From DASTQL01 sp035761805 (GTDB lineage Bacteria > Actinomycetota > Actinomycetes > Jiangellales > Jiangellaceae), in NCBI GenBank assembly GCA_035761805.1, contig DASTQL010000008.1:1-11992 (forward strand): DNA of 11,992 bases, read 5' to 3'. This document shows, piece after piece, positions 1-6,872 of this stretch (its first letter is position 1; each line of letters opens with the position of its first letter). The notes under the pieces are model-generated. The model was given only the letters and a program-made list of their open reading frames with translations. It ran no database searches and was not told the DNA's origin. The position numbers and the translations under genes are program-made.

Positions 1-218
1 GTCGGTTCACCACCGGACCCAGGTGGACGGCGGCGGGCGATGGGACCGCGGGCCGAGGTCCCCATCCACTGCTCGCTCCGCTCACGTCCATCATCCACGA
101 CCGCGCCACCTGCCCGACCGGGTGCTTGCACCCGGCTCATCGCCGACATCTTCTGCCTGGAGGGGGGCGGTCGAGCACTGGGATGCGGCCGAGGCGCCAT
201 CGAGCCGAGGGGGACAGG

Positions 219-243
219 GGTCAGACTCCGGTAAGTCCTGACC
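219..243. repeat. Imperfect hairpin containing GGGGTCAGACTCC, REP-like
   Basis: The arms GGTCAG (219-224) and CTGACC (238-243) pair perfectly. Three inner pairs (ACT 225-227 with AGT 234-236) extend the stem past one bulged C, and the loop is CCGGTA. The flanking string GGGGTCAGACTCC resembles the GTCAGAC/GTCTGAC-type sequences that often flank REP-associated or IS200-like elements. No transposase is present, so this is a resemblance only. The hairpin could equally be part of a composite terminator together with 263-300. Confidence 0.3.
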
Positions 244-262
244 GCGGATGCCACGCTGGACG

Positions 263-300
263 TGCCGGTGCCCCGGATCTCGCGACCCGGGGCACCGGCA
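263..300 (-). terminator. Strong hairpin downstream of the M28 peptidase gene
   Basis: A perfect 14-bp GC-rich stem (263-276 with 287-300) closes a 10-nt loop, and it begins 38 bases past the stop of the minus-strand peptidase gene. No T-run follows on the minus strand, which is common for actinobacterial terminators. The position right after a convincing gene end makes transcription termination the simplest reading. Confidence 0.6.
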
Positions 301-338
301 GCACGCGAGGTCATCCCCGCGTGCGGTTCCTCAGCCCG

Positions 339-1925
339 TCAGGCGGCCATCTCCGGCTCGGCGTGCGCGTGCCCGCCCCGCTCAGCGCTCTTGCCTGCGC
401 CGTGCGACTTGCCCGGGGCGCGCGGCACGCCGTTGACCGTCGAGGCGTCGAAGGCGAGCGTGATGATCGCGTACGCCACGGCGTCGGAGTTCTGGTCGAG
501 GGCGTCCACATTGACGTTGCCGACGAGCGTGTAGTCCTCCGCCAGCGCGTCGTACAGCGCTTCGTCCTGCCCGTCGCCGCGCAGGTTGTCGCAGAAGTCG
601 TGGTAGCACGGGTCCTTCTGCGCACCCGGGACGCCGCCGAAGATCGCCGCCTCCGCTGCCGTCTTCGGGACCTCGGCGCCGGTGAAGAGCCCGCCGGACG
701 GGATCCCTACGGCGATGAACGGCCCGTAGTCCGACCGGCCGGAGAACTCGGAATCGACGTACGGCAGCCCCTGCGAGTCGTAGTACGCCTCGAAGACGTC
801 CTCGATCTCCGCCGAACCCGCGGGGATGAATCCTGGGGGAGCCGTGCCGCCGGAGTTGTCGCCGTCGTAGATGCCGGTGGTGTAGTTCGGCGAGGCGATC
901 ATGTCGAAGTTGAGATAGAGCGCGATGTCCGCGATCTCCTCGTTGGTGAGCTGATCGACGTAGTACTCCGACCCGAGCAGGCCCTCCTCCTCGGCGCCCC
1001 ACCAGGCGAAGCGGACCGCGTTGTTCGGCTTGACCCTCTGCATCTGGATCGCGGTCTCGAGGAGCGCGGCGCTGCCCGAGCCGTTGTCGTTGATGCCCGC
1101 GCCCTCCTGAACCGAGTCCAGGTGGGCGCCCGCCATCACGACGTTGTCCGTGCGGCCGTCCTCCGTCTGCGCGATCACGTTGTACGAGACCCGCTCCTCC
1201 GAGGTGTACTCGACCGTGACCCGGACGGTGGCGCCGGGCGTGCTCGCCAGGTCGGTACCGGCCTCGATAGTCGCGAAGACCGCGGGGACGGTCAGGCCGG
1301 TCGCGTCACCGATCATGCTGACCAGACCGGTGGTGTTGTTCCAGATGATGACCCCGGCAGCACCCGCGGCCTGTGCATTCAGCGCCTTGAGGGCGAATGC
1401 GCACGAGCCGCGCTGCATCAGGGCGATGCCGCCGGCGGGGAAGCCGGTGAAGTCGCTGGCCTCACAACCGCTGGAGGCACTGCCCGGGTCGACCACGACC
1501 AGGGTGCCGGTAGCCGTGCCCTCGGGCACGCCGGAGTCGAAGTTGTTCCTCAGGAAGTCGCTGCCGTTGACGAAGGTCCGGGGGTCCGGCGAGATCCGCA
1601 CGAGCTCGGAGTCGTCGTCGAAGAACGTGAACGGGAACTCCTGGACGACCGGGTTGTATCCCGCCGCCTCCAGCTGATCCACGATGTAGGCCACGCTGCC
1701 GTCGTAGCCGGGCAGGCCGGCCGCCCGGTTGCCACCGTTGTCGTCGGCGATCTGCTGGAACGCCTCCAGGTGCTCGAGAACGCCCTCCGGCGTGACGGCC
1801 TTGGTGAGCTTCGCCGGGGAGTTGTTGTTCGGTACGGCGACAGCCGTGGGGACGAGCGTGGCTGCGCTCAGTCCGAGCGCGCTGGCGGCAGCGACGCTGC
1901 CCACCACCAAGCGGGATCGCTTCAT
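339..1925 (-). CDS. Secreted PA-domain M28 family zinc aminopeptidase
   Basis: This 528-residue exported metallopeptidase is predicted to remove N-terminal amino acids from extracellular peptides. Residues 1-30 form a Sec signal peptide (basic MKRSR, hydrophobic core, AVA cleavage site) without a lipobox. A protease-associated (PA) domain spans about 125-240. The M28 catalytic domain follows with the full di-zinc set of the Streptomyces griseus aminopeptidase type: His268 in AGAHLD, Asp280 in GINDNGSG, Glu312/Glu313 in WWGAEEEGLLGS, Asp341 in NFDMIASPN and His442 in CYHDFCD. Cys440 and Cys445 flank the last ligand and probably form the usual disulfide. The tail after about 500 is a low-complexity stretch rich in His, Gly and Ala, without a sorting signal. 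AGAGGA lies 8 nt before the ATG. The gene looks monocistronic, with hairpins on both sides. The family call is firm; the peptide specificity is unknown. Confidence 0.93.
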   Translation of the reverse strand: MKRSRLVVGSVAAASALGLSAATLVPTAVAVPNNNSPAKLTKAVTPEGVLEHLEAFQQIADDNGGNRAAGLPGYDGSVAYIVDQLEAAGYNPVVQEFPFTFFDDDSELVRISPDPRTFVNGSDFLRNNFDSGVPEGTATGTLVVVDPGSASSGCEASDFTGFPAGGIALMQRGSCAFALKALNAQAAGAAGVIIWNNTTGLVSMIGDATGLTVPAVFATIEAGTDLASTPGATVRVTVEYTSEERVSYNVIAQTEDGRTDNVVMAGAHLDSVQEGAGINDNGSGSAALLETAIQMQRVKPNNAVRFAWWGAEEEGLLGSEYYVDQLTNEEIADIALYLNFDMIASPNYTTGIYDGDNSGGTAPPGFIPAGSAEIEDVFEAYYDSQGLPYVDSEFSGRSDYGPFIAVGIPSGGLFTGAEVPKTAAEAAIFGGVPGAQKDPCYHDFCDNLRGDGQDEALYDALAEDYTLVGNVNVDALDQNSDAVAYAIITLAFDASTVNGVPRAPGKSHGAGKSAERGGHAHAEPEMAA

Positions 1926-1999
1926 CCAGTTGGTCCTCTCGTGACGACCGGGGTATGAACCGGAGCGAAGAACGGCAGGTTGTGTGTGCCGTGCCGCGC

Positions 2000-2028
2000 A
2001 AAGTAACTCCTGTTCCCCCCAACAGGGA
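2000..2028 (-). promoter_or_regulatory. Candidate promoter with dyad upstream of the M28 peptidase gene
   Basis: On the minus strand TACTTT (2000-2005) fits the actinobacterial -10 pattern TANNNT. It lies about 75 bases before the peptidase ATG. Just upstream is a perfect inverted repeat, CCTGTT-N6-AACAGG (2009-2026), whose spacer is all C (all G on the minus strand). The dyad occupies the -10/-35 spacer and reaches the expected -35, as an operator would. No good -35 hexamer is visible (TTCCCT at best), so the assignment is tentative. Confidence 0.35.
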
Positions 2029-2085
2029 AGATGCTGGCGAAGTCCGGCCAGATCGGCAGGCCTTCGTACGCACGTACGCCACGGC

Positions 2086-2110
2086 CCGGCGCCCGTCGAG
2101 CGGGAGCCGG
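2086..2110 (-). terminator. Hairpin downstream of the small Cys-rich protein gene
   Basis: Two 10-nt arms (2086-2095 and 2101-2110) pair with a single G/A mismatch around the 5-nt loop TCGAG. The hairpin lies about 40 bases past the stop of the minus-strand gene ending at 2151. It probably separates the methyltransferase-hydrolase operon from the peptidase gene, which then needs its own promoter. A second short dyad, CGTACG-CA-CGTACG (2065-2078), follows immediately. Confidence 0.45.
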
Positions 2111-2150
2111 ACCGTGTACGTCAGCGTCCAGGCTGCGCGACCCGCGCGTG

Positions 2151-2459
2151 TCAGGCCGCCGGCGCGCAGAGCCAGGCGCCATGACTGCCCTCGGGCGCCA
2201 CCGCCTCGTGGAAGACCCTCCCCTCGGCGCGCTCGCAGAGTTGCCGCTCGGCCCCGAAGACGCCCATCCCGTCGACGGCGGCTCCCTGGCAGCGCCAGCT
2301 GCCGAAGCGGTCGACGAAGGCGATCCCGCCGTCGGCTTGGCACATGGCGGCGAGGGGGGTCGGCACCGGCCCGGCGGCGTTCGCCGCCAGGGTGAGCGCG
2401 GCGAGCGAGAGGATCGCCGCTGCGGCGGCGAGGGACAGGCGGATGAGGGATGTACGCAT
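2151..2459 (-). CDS. Small secreted four-cysteine protein, function unknown
   Basis: This is a 102-residue protein with a clear Sec signal peptide: MRTSLIRLSL, then an Ala/Leu-rich core, with likely cleavage after ANA near residue 29. The mature part is about 73 residues and carries four cysteines (40, 57, 75, 98). The cysteines bound two similar blocks: Cys40-QADGG...Phe48...Trp55-Arg-Cys57 and Cys75-ERAEG...Phe83...Trp96-Leu-Cys98. This looks like an internally duplicated, disulfide-closed module. The start is fixed by AAGGAG (2465-2470) 5 nt before the ATG. The gene begins 58 bases after the stop of the methyltransferase-hydrolase fusion on the same strand, so co-transcription is likely. 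I do not recognise a named family. Similar small Cys-rich exported proteins occur in actinobacteria, but no function can be assigned from sequence. Confidence 0.8.
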   Translation of the reverse strand: MRTSLIRLSLAAAAAILSLAALTLAANAAGPVPTPLAAMCQADGGIAFVDRFGSWRCQGAAVDGMGVFGAERQLCERAEGRVFHEAVAPEGSHGAWLCAPAA

Positions 2460-2517
2460 GGTGACTCCTTCGGATCTGGTGTTGGACGGTGAGACGTGGT
2501 CGGCGGGAGGTGGCGGG

Positions 2518-4425
2518 TCAGCCGCAGACGCGCATTGCCTGCACGAAGTGGGCGATCTCGGCCGCGACCTCTGCGGGCCGGTCCCAGTGGGTGGCGTGTC
2601 CGGCGCCCGGGACGGCGACCAGCCGGGCGTCCGGGATCGCGGCGAGCAGGCGCTCTTCCTCCGGGCGGAGGAAGAACGAGTCGTGCTCGCCCCAGACCAG
2701 CAGCGTCGGTACGGCGATGCCGCGGAGCTGGTCGGCGTCGTCGGCGGTGACCAGCCCGTGCATCGCTGCCCGCCACACGGGGCCAGGCAGCCGGCGGCTC
2801 TCCGCCACGACCCGCTCCATGAAGGCCTCCGGCACAGCCGAGGCCAGCGTGCTCTCCTGGAACTCGCGGACGAACGACTCCGGCACGTCATCGCCGAGCG
2901 CCCGCACCTCGGCGTCGAGGTCGTGCATCATCCGGTTGACCGGAGCCTCCATGGCCCCGACGAGCACGAGCCGCTCGACCCGGTCCGGGTGCTGCTCGGC
3001 GACCGCGCGTGCGACGAGCGTGCCCCAGGAGTGGCCGACCATGGTCGCGGAGCCGATGCCGAGGTGGTCCATGAGCGCCACCACGTCCGCGGCCAGCTCG
3101 GGGACGGTGTAACCGTGCTCGGGCTTGGTCGACGCGCCGTGCCCGCGGAGGTCGACGGCGACGGAACGGACGCCGGCGGGCAGGTGCGGCACCATCCGCG
3201 ACCAGGACCACGACGAGTCGGAGATGCCGTGCAGCAGGACGAGCGTCTGCTTGGCAGGGCCGCCGGAGTCGACGTACGCGATCTCGACACCAGTCGGCAG
3301 CGACGCCCTGCTGACCCGCTGGAGGCGGTAGAAGCGGAAGAAGTCGTTCTCGACGGGCAGCTCCTCGCTTCGCATCCCGGCCGCTGCCGCGAGGGCGTGC
3401 ACCTGCCCGGGTCGCAGCACCGTGCCGAGACCGGCCGACCCCGGTTCGGCGAGGGAGGCGGGCAGGCAGTGCGTGACGCTCCACCCGTACATCAGCCGCT
3501 CGACGGCGCTGCCGGGCGCGGTGAACTGCGGCGACACCCGTTCGTCCGCGACCAGCAGCACGCCGCCGTCGGCAAGCGCGTCGCTCAGCTGCTCGAGCAC
3601 GACCTGCGGGCGGGCGAGGTCGTGCAGGACCTCGAAGACGACGACGAGGTCGTACGGTCCGTGCAGCACACCGGGCGCGGCAACGTCGCCGTGGTGGAAG
3701 GTCACCCCGTCCGAGACGCCCTGCTCGGCGGCGTGCCGCCGGGCGGCGGCCACCGACACCTCGTCGGCGTCGTAGCCGTCGACGGTCGCCTCGGGGAGGG
3801 CCCGGGCCAGCGCGACGGTCGACCACCCGTCGCCGCTACCGATGTCGGCGATCCGCGCACCCGCGCCCGTACCGAGCCGTTGCCGGATGTCGGGCAGGGC
3901 GTCGAGCCACTGGTCGAGGTCGTTGACGAAGAGCGGCCGGTTCATCCCGCCCTGGCCGCGACTGAAGGCCCGTCCGTACCGGGCGTACGGGACGCCGCCG
4001 CCGGAGCGGTACGCGCCGGGCAGGTCGCCGAGCACGCCGCCGATCCCGACGACCATGTCGGCGACCGGCGCGACGTGGCTGGCGTCGGTGGCGTCGAGCA
4101 GTACGGGACGGTGGGCAGCGGGCATCGCGTACTCGCGGTCCTCGGCCGTGCCGCCGCTGGAGTCGGTGGTGACCTCGAGCAGACCGGCGACGGCCTGCTG
4201 CTCGAGCCACTCGCGGGCGTAGCGCTCGGCGATGCGGGTGCGCTCGGCGAGCCCGCGGGCGGTCAGCGGGGCCTTGGCCACAGCCTCGTACAGGCCGAGC
4301 TCGCAGCCGAGGTGCACGCTGAAGAGCTCCAGCGAGCCGGTTGCGGCGTCCATGAGCCGCTCGGCGAGGGCGTCGCGAGCCTCCGCGAAGGCCTCGGTGG
4401 CGGTGTGGTCCTCGGTGCAGGACAT
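2518..4425 (-). CDS. Fusion of Rv2258c-like SAM methyltransferase and alpha/beta-hydrolase
   Basis: This is one uninterrupted 635-residue cytosolic protein with two complete enzymes. Residues about 20-110 resemble the winged-helix dimerisation region of Rv2258c-type methyltransferases. Residues 186-370 are the class I SAM-binding fold, with motif I IADIGSGDG (192-200), the acidic loop VDGYDA (215-220) and VFEVLHDL (263-270). They end in FFRFYRL, where the stand-alone family normally stops. At 375 (SLPTG.EIAYVD) an alpha/beta-hydrolase begins: oxyanion LLHG (397-400), nucleophile Ser466 in GHSWG, Asp582 in WGEHD and His610 in GAGHATHW. A serine nucleophile excludes a haloalkane dehalogenase and suggests an esterase, lactonase or similar enzyme. 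AGGAGG lies 5 nt before the chosen ATG; the frame is open further upstream, but only through the duplicated leader. The hydrolase half is paralogous to the gene at 6003-6869. The substrates are unknown. Confidence 0.9.
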   Translation of the reverse strand: MSCTEDHTATEAFAEARDALAERLMDAATGSLELFSVHLGCELGLYEAVAKAPLTARGLAERTRIAERYAREWLEQQAVAGLLEVTTDSSGGTAEDREYAMPAAHRPVLLDATDASHVAPVADMVVGIGGVLGDLPGAYRSGGGVPYARYGRAFSRGQGGMNRPLFVNDLDQWLDALPDIRQRLGTGAGARIADIGSGDGWSTVALARALPEATVDGYDADEVSVAAARRHAAEQGVSDGVTFHHGDVAAPGVLHGPYDLVVVFEVLHDLARPQVVLEQLSDALADGGVLLVADERVSPQFTAPGSAVERLMYGWSVTHCLPASLAEPGSAGLGTVLRPGQVHALAAAAGMRSEELPVENDFFRFYRLQRVSRASLPTGVEIAYVDSGGPAKQTLVLLHGISDSSWSWSRMVPHLPAGVRSVAVDLRGHGASTKPEHGYTVPELAADVVALMDHLGIGSATMVGHSWGTLVARAVAEQHPDRVERLVLVGAMEAPVNRMMHDLDAEVRALGDDVPESFVREFQESTLASAVPEAFMERVVAESRRLPGPVWRAAMHGLVTADDADQLRGIAVPTLLVWGEHDSFFLRPEEERLLAAIPDARLVAVPGAGHATHWDRPAEVAAEIAHFVQAMRVCG

Positions 4426-4429
4426 GCGC

Positions 4430-4492
4430 TCCTCCTGGTCGGTGGGACTTGACACAGGACGGGCGTGAGGTCCGGCCTTACGCGGTGAGGTC
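4430..4492 (-). promoter_or_regulatory. Duplicated leader/operator, copy 1 (before the fusion gene)
   Basis: This 63-bp non-coding block starts at the Shine-Dalgarno of the fusion gene. It matches 6873-6934 with about six mismatches and one gap (roughly 89 % identity by my alignment). Read on the minus strand it contains GACCTCAC (4485-4492), then GTAAGGCC in the opposite sense, then GACCTCAC again (4465-4472). The two direct copies start exactly 20 bp apart, and the inner pair forms the imperfect palindrome GTAAGGCC-G-GACCTCAC. Spacing near two helical turns suits a regulator bound to one DNA face. The binding protein is not shown by the sequence. Confidence 0.7.
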
Positions 4493-4514
4493 CGACGTCG
4501 CCTCGGGTCGGTGT

Positions 4515-4558
4515 CGCCGACGGCGGGTCGGCGGCGGAGGTCACCCCGGGCGGTGACC
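4515..4558. promoter_or_regulatory. Two dyads in the divergent intergenic region
   Basis: Between the minus-strand fusion gene and the plus-strand 2TM gene lie two perfect 7-bp inverted repeats: CGCCGAC/GTCGGCG with a 5-nt spacer (4515-4533) and GGTCACC/GGTGACC with a 6-nt spacer (4539-4545 and 4552-4558). The second has the form of a TetR-like operator. It is unrelated to the GRCCTYAC half-sites nearby and is absent from the second leader copy, so it may serve the 2TM gene instead. Confidence 0.35.
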
Positions 4559-4626
4559 AACGCATCTGACGAGGACGCCGGCTCAGCGCCACACTGAAAG
4601 TGGAGAAGTGCGAAGGAGGTGGCGAC

Positions 4627-4884
4627 ATGACACTCATGACCTCCGACTACGAACAGGCCCGCGCCCGCGTGCTCAGGAAGCGGAAGTTCCGTGGCGACGT
4701 GGTGGCCTACGTCATGATCAACGCGTTCCTCGTCGGGATCTGGGCCATGACCGGCTTCGGCTACTTCTGGCCGGGCTGGGTCCTCGCGGGATGGGGCGTT
4801 CTCCTCGTGCTCGACGGGTGGGACGCCTACTACCGGCACGACGTCACCGAGGGCGACATCCAGCGCGAGATGCGCAGGTTGTAG
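4627..4884 (+). CDS. 2TM-domain small membrane protein
   Basis: This 85-residue protein has the layout of the 2TM domain family: a basic N-terminal helix (YEQARARVLRKRKF), a first membrane span (about VAYVMINAFLVGIWAMTG), a turn with FWPGW, a second span (LAGWGVLLVLDGW), and a short charged tail (VTEGDIQREMRRL). The family is of unknown function; the domain also occurs attached to sensor proteins. AAGGAGGT (4613-4620) lies 6 nt before the ATG at 4627, which is why I prefer it to the in-frame ATG at 4600. The gene is divergent from the methyltransferase-hydrolase operon and is followed 87 bases later by another small membrane-protein gene on the same strand. The two probably share a transcript. 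Confidence 0.85.
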   Translation: MTLMTSDYEQARARVLRKRKFRGDVVAYVMINAFLVGIWAMTGFGYFWPGWVLAGWGVLLVLDGWDAYYRHDVTEGDIQREMRRL

Positions 4885-4971
4885 CGCAGCGCTCCTTGGA
4901 CGCCCCCGGTCGGAACCATGGGGATGGCCCGCCGGCTCGCGGAGTCGACGGGGCGAAGGAGGTCGGACGCG

Positions 4972-5400
4972 ATGCGCCTTCCGAAGAGAGATGTCATCGC
5001 CACCGGGGCGGTGGCGGTAGCAGTGGTGCTCTACCTGCTCTGGCTCGCAGATACCGCGCTACCCGGCATGAGCGACCTTCGGGTCACCGGACTCGTCGTC
5101 CTGGTGCTCGGCTTCGTGGCCTCGGCGGTCGCGGTCGTGCCGGGCTTCGACCAGCTGATGCACGGCAACAAGGTGTACCTGGCGGCCACGTCGCTGATCG
5201 GGCTGGCCGCGCTGGTCGCCGGCGTCGTGATGCTGTGGTCGGAGAGCAGCACGGCTTTCGCGGTGCTCATGGTCGCCCTGGTCGTGCTGTGGGCGATCGC
5301 CACGACCCACCACGTCCTGCTCGCGAAGGCCGAACGGCCGGCTGTGAGGGGTGAGGCAGCTGCACCGAGTCGCTCCGCGCACCATGCAGGCGTTGGGTGA
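4972..5400 (+). CDS. Four-helix small integral membrane protein, unknown function
   Basis: This 142-residue protein has four predicted membrane helices at about 8-26, 37-57, 67-88 and 94-114. A short basic N-terminus (MRLPKRD) precedes them and a polar Arg/Ala/His-rich tail of about 28 residues follows. The hydrophobic and loop pattern resembles small uncharacterised actinobacterial membrane proteins; I see no catalytic motif. GAAGGAGGT (4955-4963) lies 8 nt before ATG 4972 and decides the start over the in-frame ATG at 4918, which has no ribosome site. The same GCGAAGGAGGT string precedes the 2TM gene, supporting expression as a pair. It converges with the DUF1801 gene, whose stop is 87 bases away; I see no strong terminator in that gap. 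Confidence 0.78.
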   Translation: MRLPKRDVIATGAVAVAVVLYLLWLADTALPGMSDLRVTGLVVLVLGFVASAVAVVPGFDQLMHGNKVYLAATSLIGLAALVAGVVMLWSESSTAFAVLMVALVVLWAIATTHHVLLAKAERPAVRGEAAAPSRSAHHAGVG

Positions 5401-5487
5401 CCTGACTGGAACTGCAACACGGTCTGTCCTGCGCGGTCTGCGACACCGATCGCTGACCTCTGGCTGGCGACCGCCGGACCCGACGCC

Positions 5488-5841
5488 CTACTCGTGCGCA
5501 GCGCACCAGGCGCGGATGACCGCTTGGAGCTCGTCGGCCGCCTCCTCGACCTCGCTGACGTCGGCGAAGCGCATGGTCCGGACCAGGCGCCCGTCGCCCT
5601 CGAGCCGCGGGAAGTCGCCGGGGATCTCGGCGCCACGGTGGAAGAGCAGGCTGACCAGCTTCTTCGACGGGTTGAAGCTGACGATGTTGCCCTTGAAGGA
5701 GTACGTGGGGGTCTTCCACTTCACCGACTCGGAGACCCGCTCGTCGGCGTCGAGGATGAGCCGTCGCGCGGCCTGCATGGCGTCCCCGAGCGGGTGCTGC
5801 CGCTCGGCGAACCAGTCGTCGACCTCGGGGTTGGTCGTCAT
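5488..5841 (-). CDS. DUF1801 (YdhG-like) domain protein
   Basis: This cytosolic protein of 117 residues has the typical DUF1801 sequence: an N-terminal helix (DDWFAERQHPLGDAMQAARRLI), then KWKTPTYSFKGNIVSFNPSKK and VSLLFHRGAEIPGDFPRLEG, and a C-terminal helix ending RAWCAAHE. Family members fold like the frataxin/iron-chaperone-like YdhG group, but no reaction is established. The start is uncertain by one codon because two ATGs are adjacent (5844 and 5841). GGAAG (5849-5853) lies 7 nt before the inner ATG and 4 nt before the outer, so I chose the inner. A large hairpin (5940-5986) separates it from the hydrolase gene upstream, so it is probably transcribed on its own. Confidence 0.85.
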   Translation of the reverse strand: MTTNPEVDDWFAERQHPLGDAMQAARRLILDADERVSESVKWKTPTYSFKGNIVSFNPSKKLVSLLFHRGAEIPGDFPRLEGDGRLVRTMRFADVSEVEEAADELQAVIRAWCAAHE

Positions 5842-5939
5842 CATCGAGCTTCCGTGACAAGCGGGAGGTCGGACACGTCCGCACGGTAGTCCTCGCCGTG
5901 GCGACTGGCCACGGCCGTGCTCCCGCACGGTGCGCCGCA

Positions 5940-5986
5940 CGACCGCGAGCCCCTGCCACCCGGGACGGGCGGCAGGGGCTCGGTCG
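5940..5986 (-). terminator. Large hairpin terminator after the stand-alone hydrolase gene
   Basis: A 16-bp stem with one 2-nt bulge (5940-5957 with 5971-5986) and a 13-nt loop starts 17 bases past the hydrolase stop at 6003. It is very GC-rich, and neither side has a T-run. It ends the regulator-hydrolase transcription unit and insulates the DUF1801 gene. Confidence 0.65.
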
Positions 5987-6002
5987 TCGGGCGCGCCTCC
6001 GC

Positions 6003-6869
6003 TCAGCGGTCCGTGCCGCTGGTCTCCCGCAGGAACTCCGTGAGCACCGAGGCCACCTCGTCCGGCCTCTCCCAGTGCGGGGCGTGCCCGGCACCCTCGA
6101 GGACCGCCAGGCGCGCGCCCGGGATGGCCGCCGTGACCCTGTCCTGCTCCTCACGCGGGAACCACGCGTCCCCATCCCCCCACAAGAGCAGTGTAGGGAC
6201 GGTGATCTCGCCGAGCCGGTCCGAGTCGTCCGCCGAGACGATGCCGGCGACGGCCTCCCGCCACACATGCGCCTGAAGGCGGAGGCTCTCCGAGATCACC
6301 CGCTCGAAGTAGCCCTCCGGCACCGCCTCGGCGCTGGTGCTCTCCTGGAACTCGCGGACGAAGTCCTCGGGCACCGGATCGGTGAACTCCGCGACGGCCG
6401 CGCCGAGCTCTGCGGCCGCCTCGTTGGCCGGTGTGGCGATGGTCGCCACGAGGACGAGCCGGTCCACCCGCGACGCGTACCGGAGGGCGAAGGCCCGGGC
6501 CACCATGGTGCCGAGCGAGTGACCGACGACCGTGGCGCGGTCGATGCCGAGGTGGTCCATGAGTGCCGCGACGTCGTCGGCGAGGTCCGCCGGCCGGTAG
6601 CCCGAGGCGGGCGCCGAGGACGAGCCGTGGCCGCGCAGGTCGACCGCGACGGTACGGACGCCGGAGAGCCGGGGGACGACGCCGGCGAACGACCACGACG
6701 AGTCCGAGAGCCCGTGCAGGAGCACGAGCGGGGGGTCGGTCGGGTCGCCCTGGTCGACGTACGCGATCTCGGCGCCGGTCGGGAGCGAGACGCGATCGAG
6801 GGGGCGCTCGCTGTAGAGGCGATCGAAGTCGACGGCGGCCGTGCTGGTGGTGTCGGTGGTGACGGACAT
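6003..6869 (-). CDS. Stand-alone alpha/beta-hydrolase, paralogue of the fusion's C-terminal domain
   Basis: This 288-residue cytosolic serine hydrolase has the complete triad: Ser118 in VVGHSLG, Asp234 in WGDGDAWF and His262 in GAGHAPHW, with oxyanion loop LLHG at 50-53. A short polar N-terminal segment (1-27) precedes SLPTGAEIAYVD, the point where similarity to the fusion protein becomes strong. From there to the C-terminus the two align almost without gaps and share long identical runs (LLHG.SDSSWS, VAVDLRGHG, ALMDHLGI, FVREFQEST). An esterase, lactonase or C-C hydrolase activity is plausible; the substrate is unknown. AGGAGG lies 4 nt before the ATG, inside the duplicated leader. The gene follows the STAND regulator on the same strand after 70 bases, so read-through from the regulator is possible in addition to its own promoter. 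Confidence 0.92.
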   Translation of the reverse strand: MSVTTDTTSTAAVDFDRLYSERPLDRVSLPTGAEIAYVDQGDPTDPPLVLLHGLSDSSWSFAGVVPRLSGVRTVAVDLRGHGSSSAPASGYRPADLADDVAALMDHLGIDRATVVGHSLGTMVARAFALRYASRVDRLVLVATIATPANEAAAELGAAVAEFTDPVPEDFVREFQESTSAEAVPEGYFERVISESLRLQAHVWREAVAGIVSADDSDRLGEITVPTLLLWGDGDAWFPREEQDRVTAAIPGARLAVLEGAGHAPHWERPDEVASVLTEFLRETSGTDR

Positions 6870-6872
6870 GAG

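Larger units (their letters stand above)
1..338. other. Left-edge region without a supportable gene
   Basis: I see no convincing gene here. All three forward frames stay open for long stretches, which is expected at this GC content. Their translations are rich in Arg, Pro, Gly and His, show no recognisable domain and lack a Shine-Dalgarno before an ATG or GTG. The frame starting at position 1 is open to a stop at 232-234, so the tail of a gene entering from the left cannot be excluded. The stretch does hold two hairpins: an imperfect one at 219-243 and a perfect 14-bp stem at 263-300. The second probably ends transcription of the peptidase gene arriving from the right on the minus strand. Confidence 0.5.

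Noticed and set aside
126..1958. A 610-codon open frame on the plus strand opposite the M28 peptidase gene
   Set aside because: It is a GC-bias shadow. The composition is Arg/Val/Asp repeats with no domain, while the minus strand encodes a complete M28 enzyme with all metal ligands.
2344..4452. A 702-codon plus-strand open frame opposite the methyltransferase-hydrolase gene
   Set aside because: It is antisense to a gene with two full sets of catalytic motifs. Its translation has no recognisable family, and the frame runs into the duplicated leader.
4425..4839. N-terminal extension of the fusion gene into the upstream open frame
   Set aside because: The extension would translate the operator and most of the divergent 2TM gene. 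AGGAGG sits correctly before the ATG at 4425, and family similarity starts after it.
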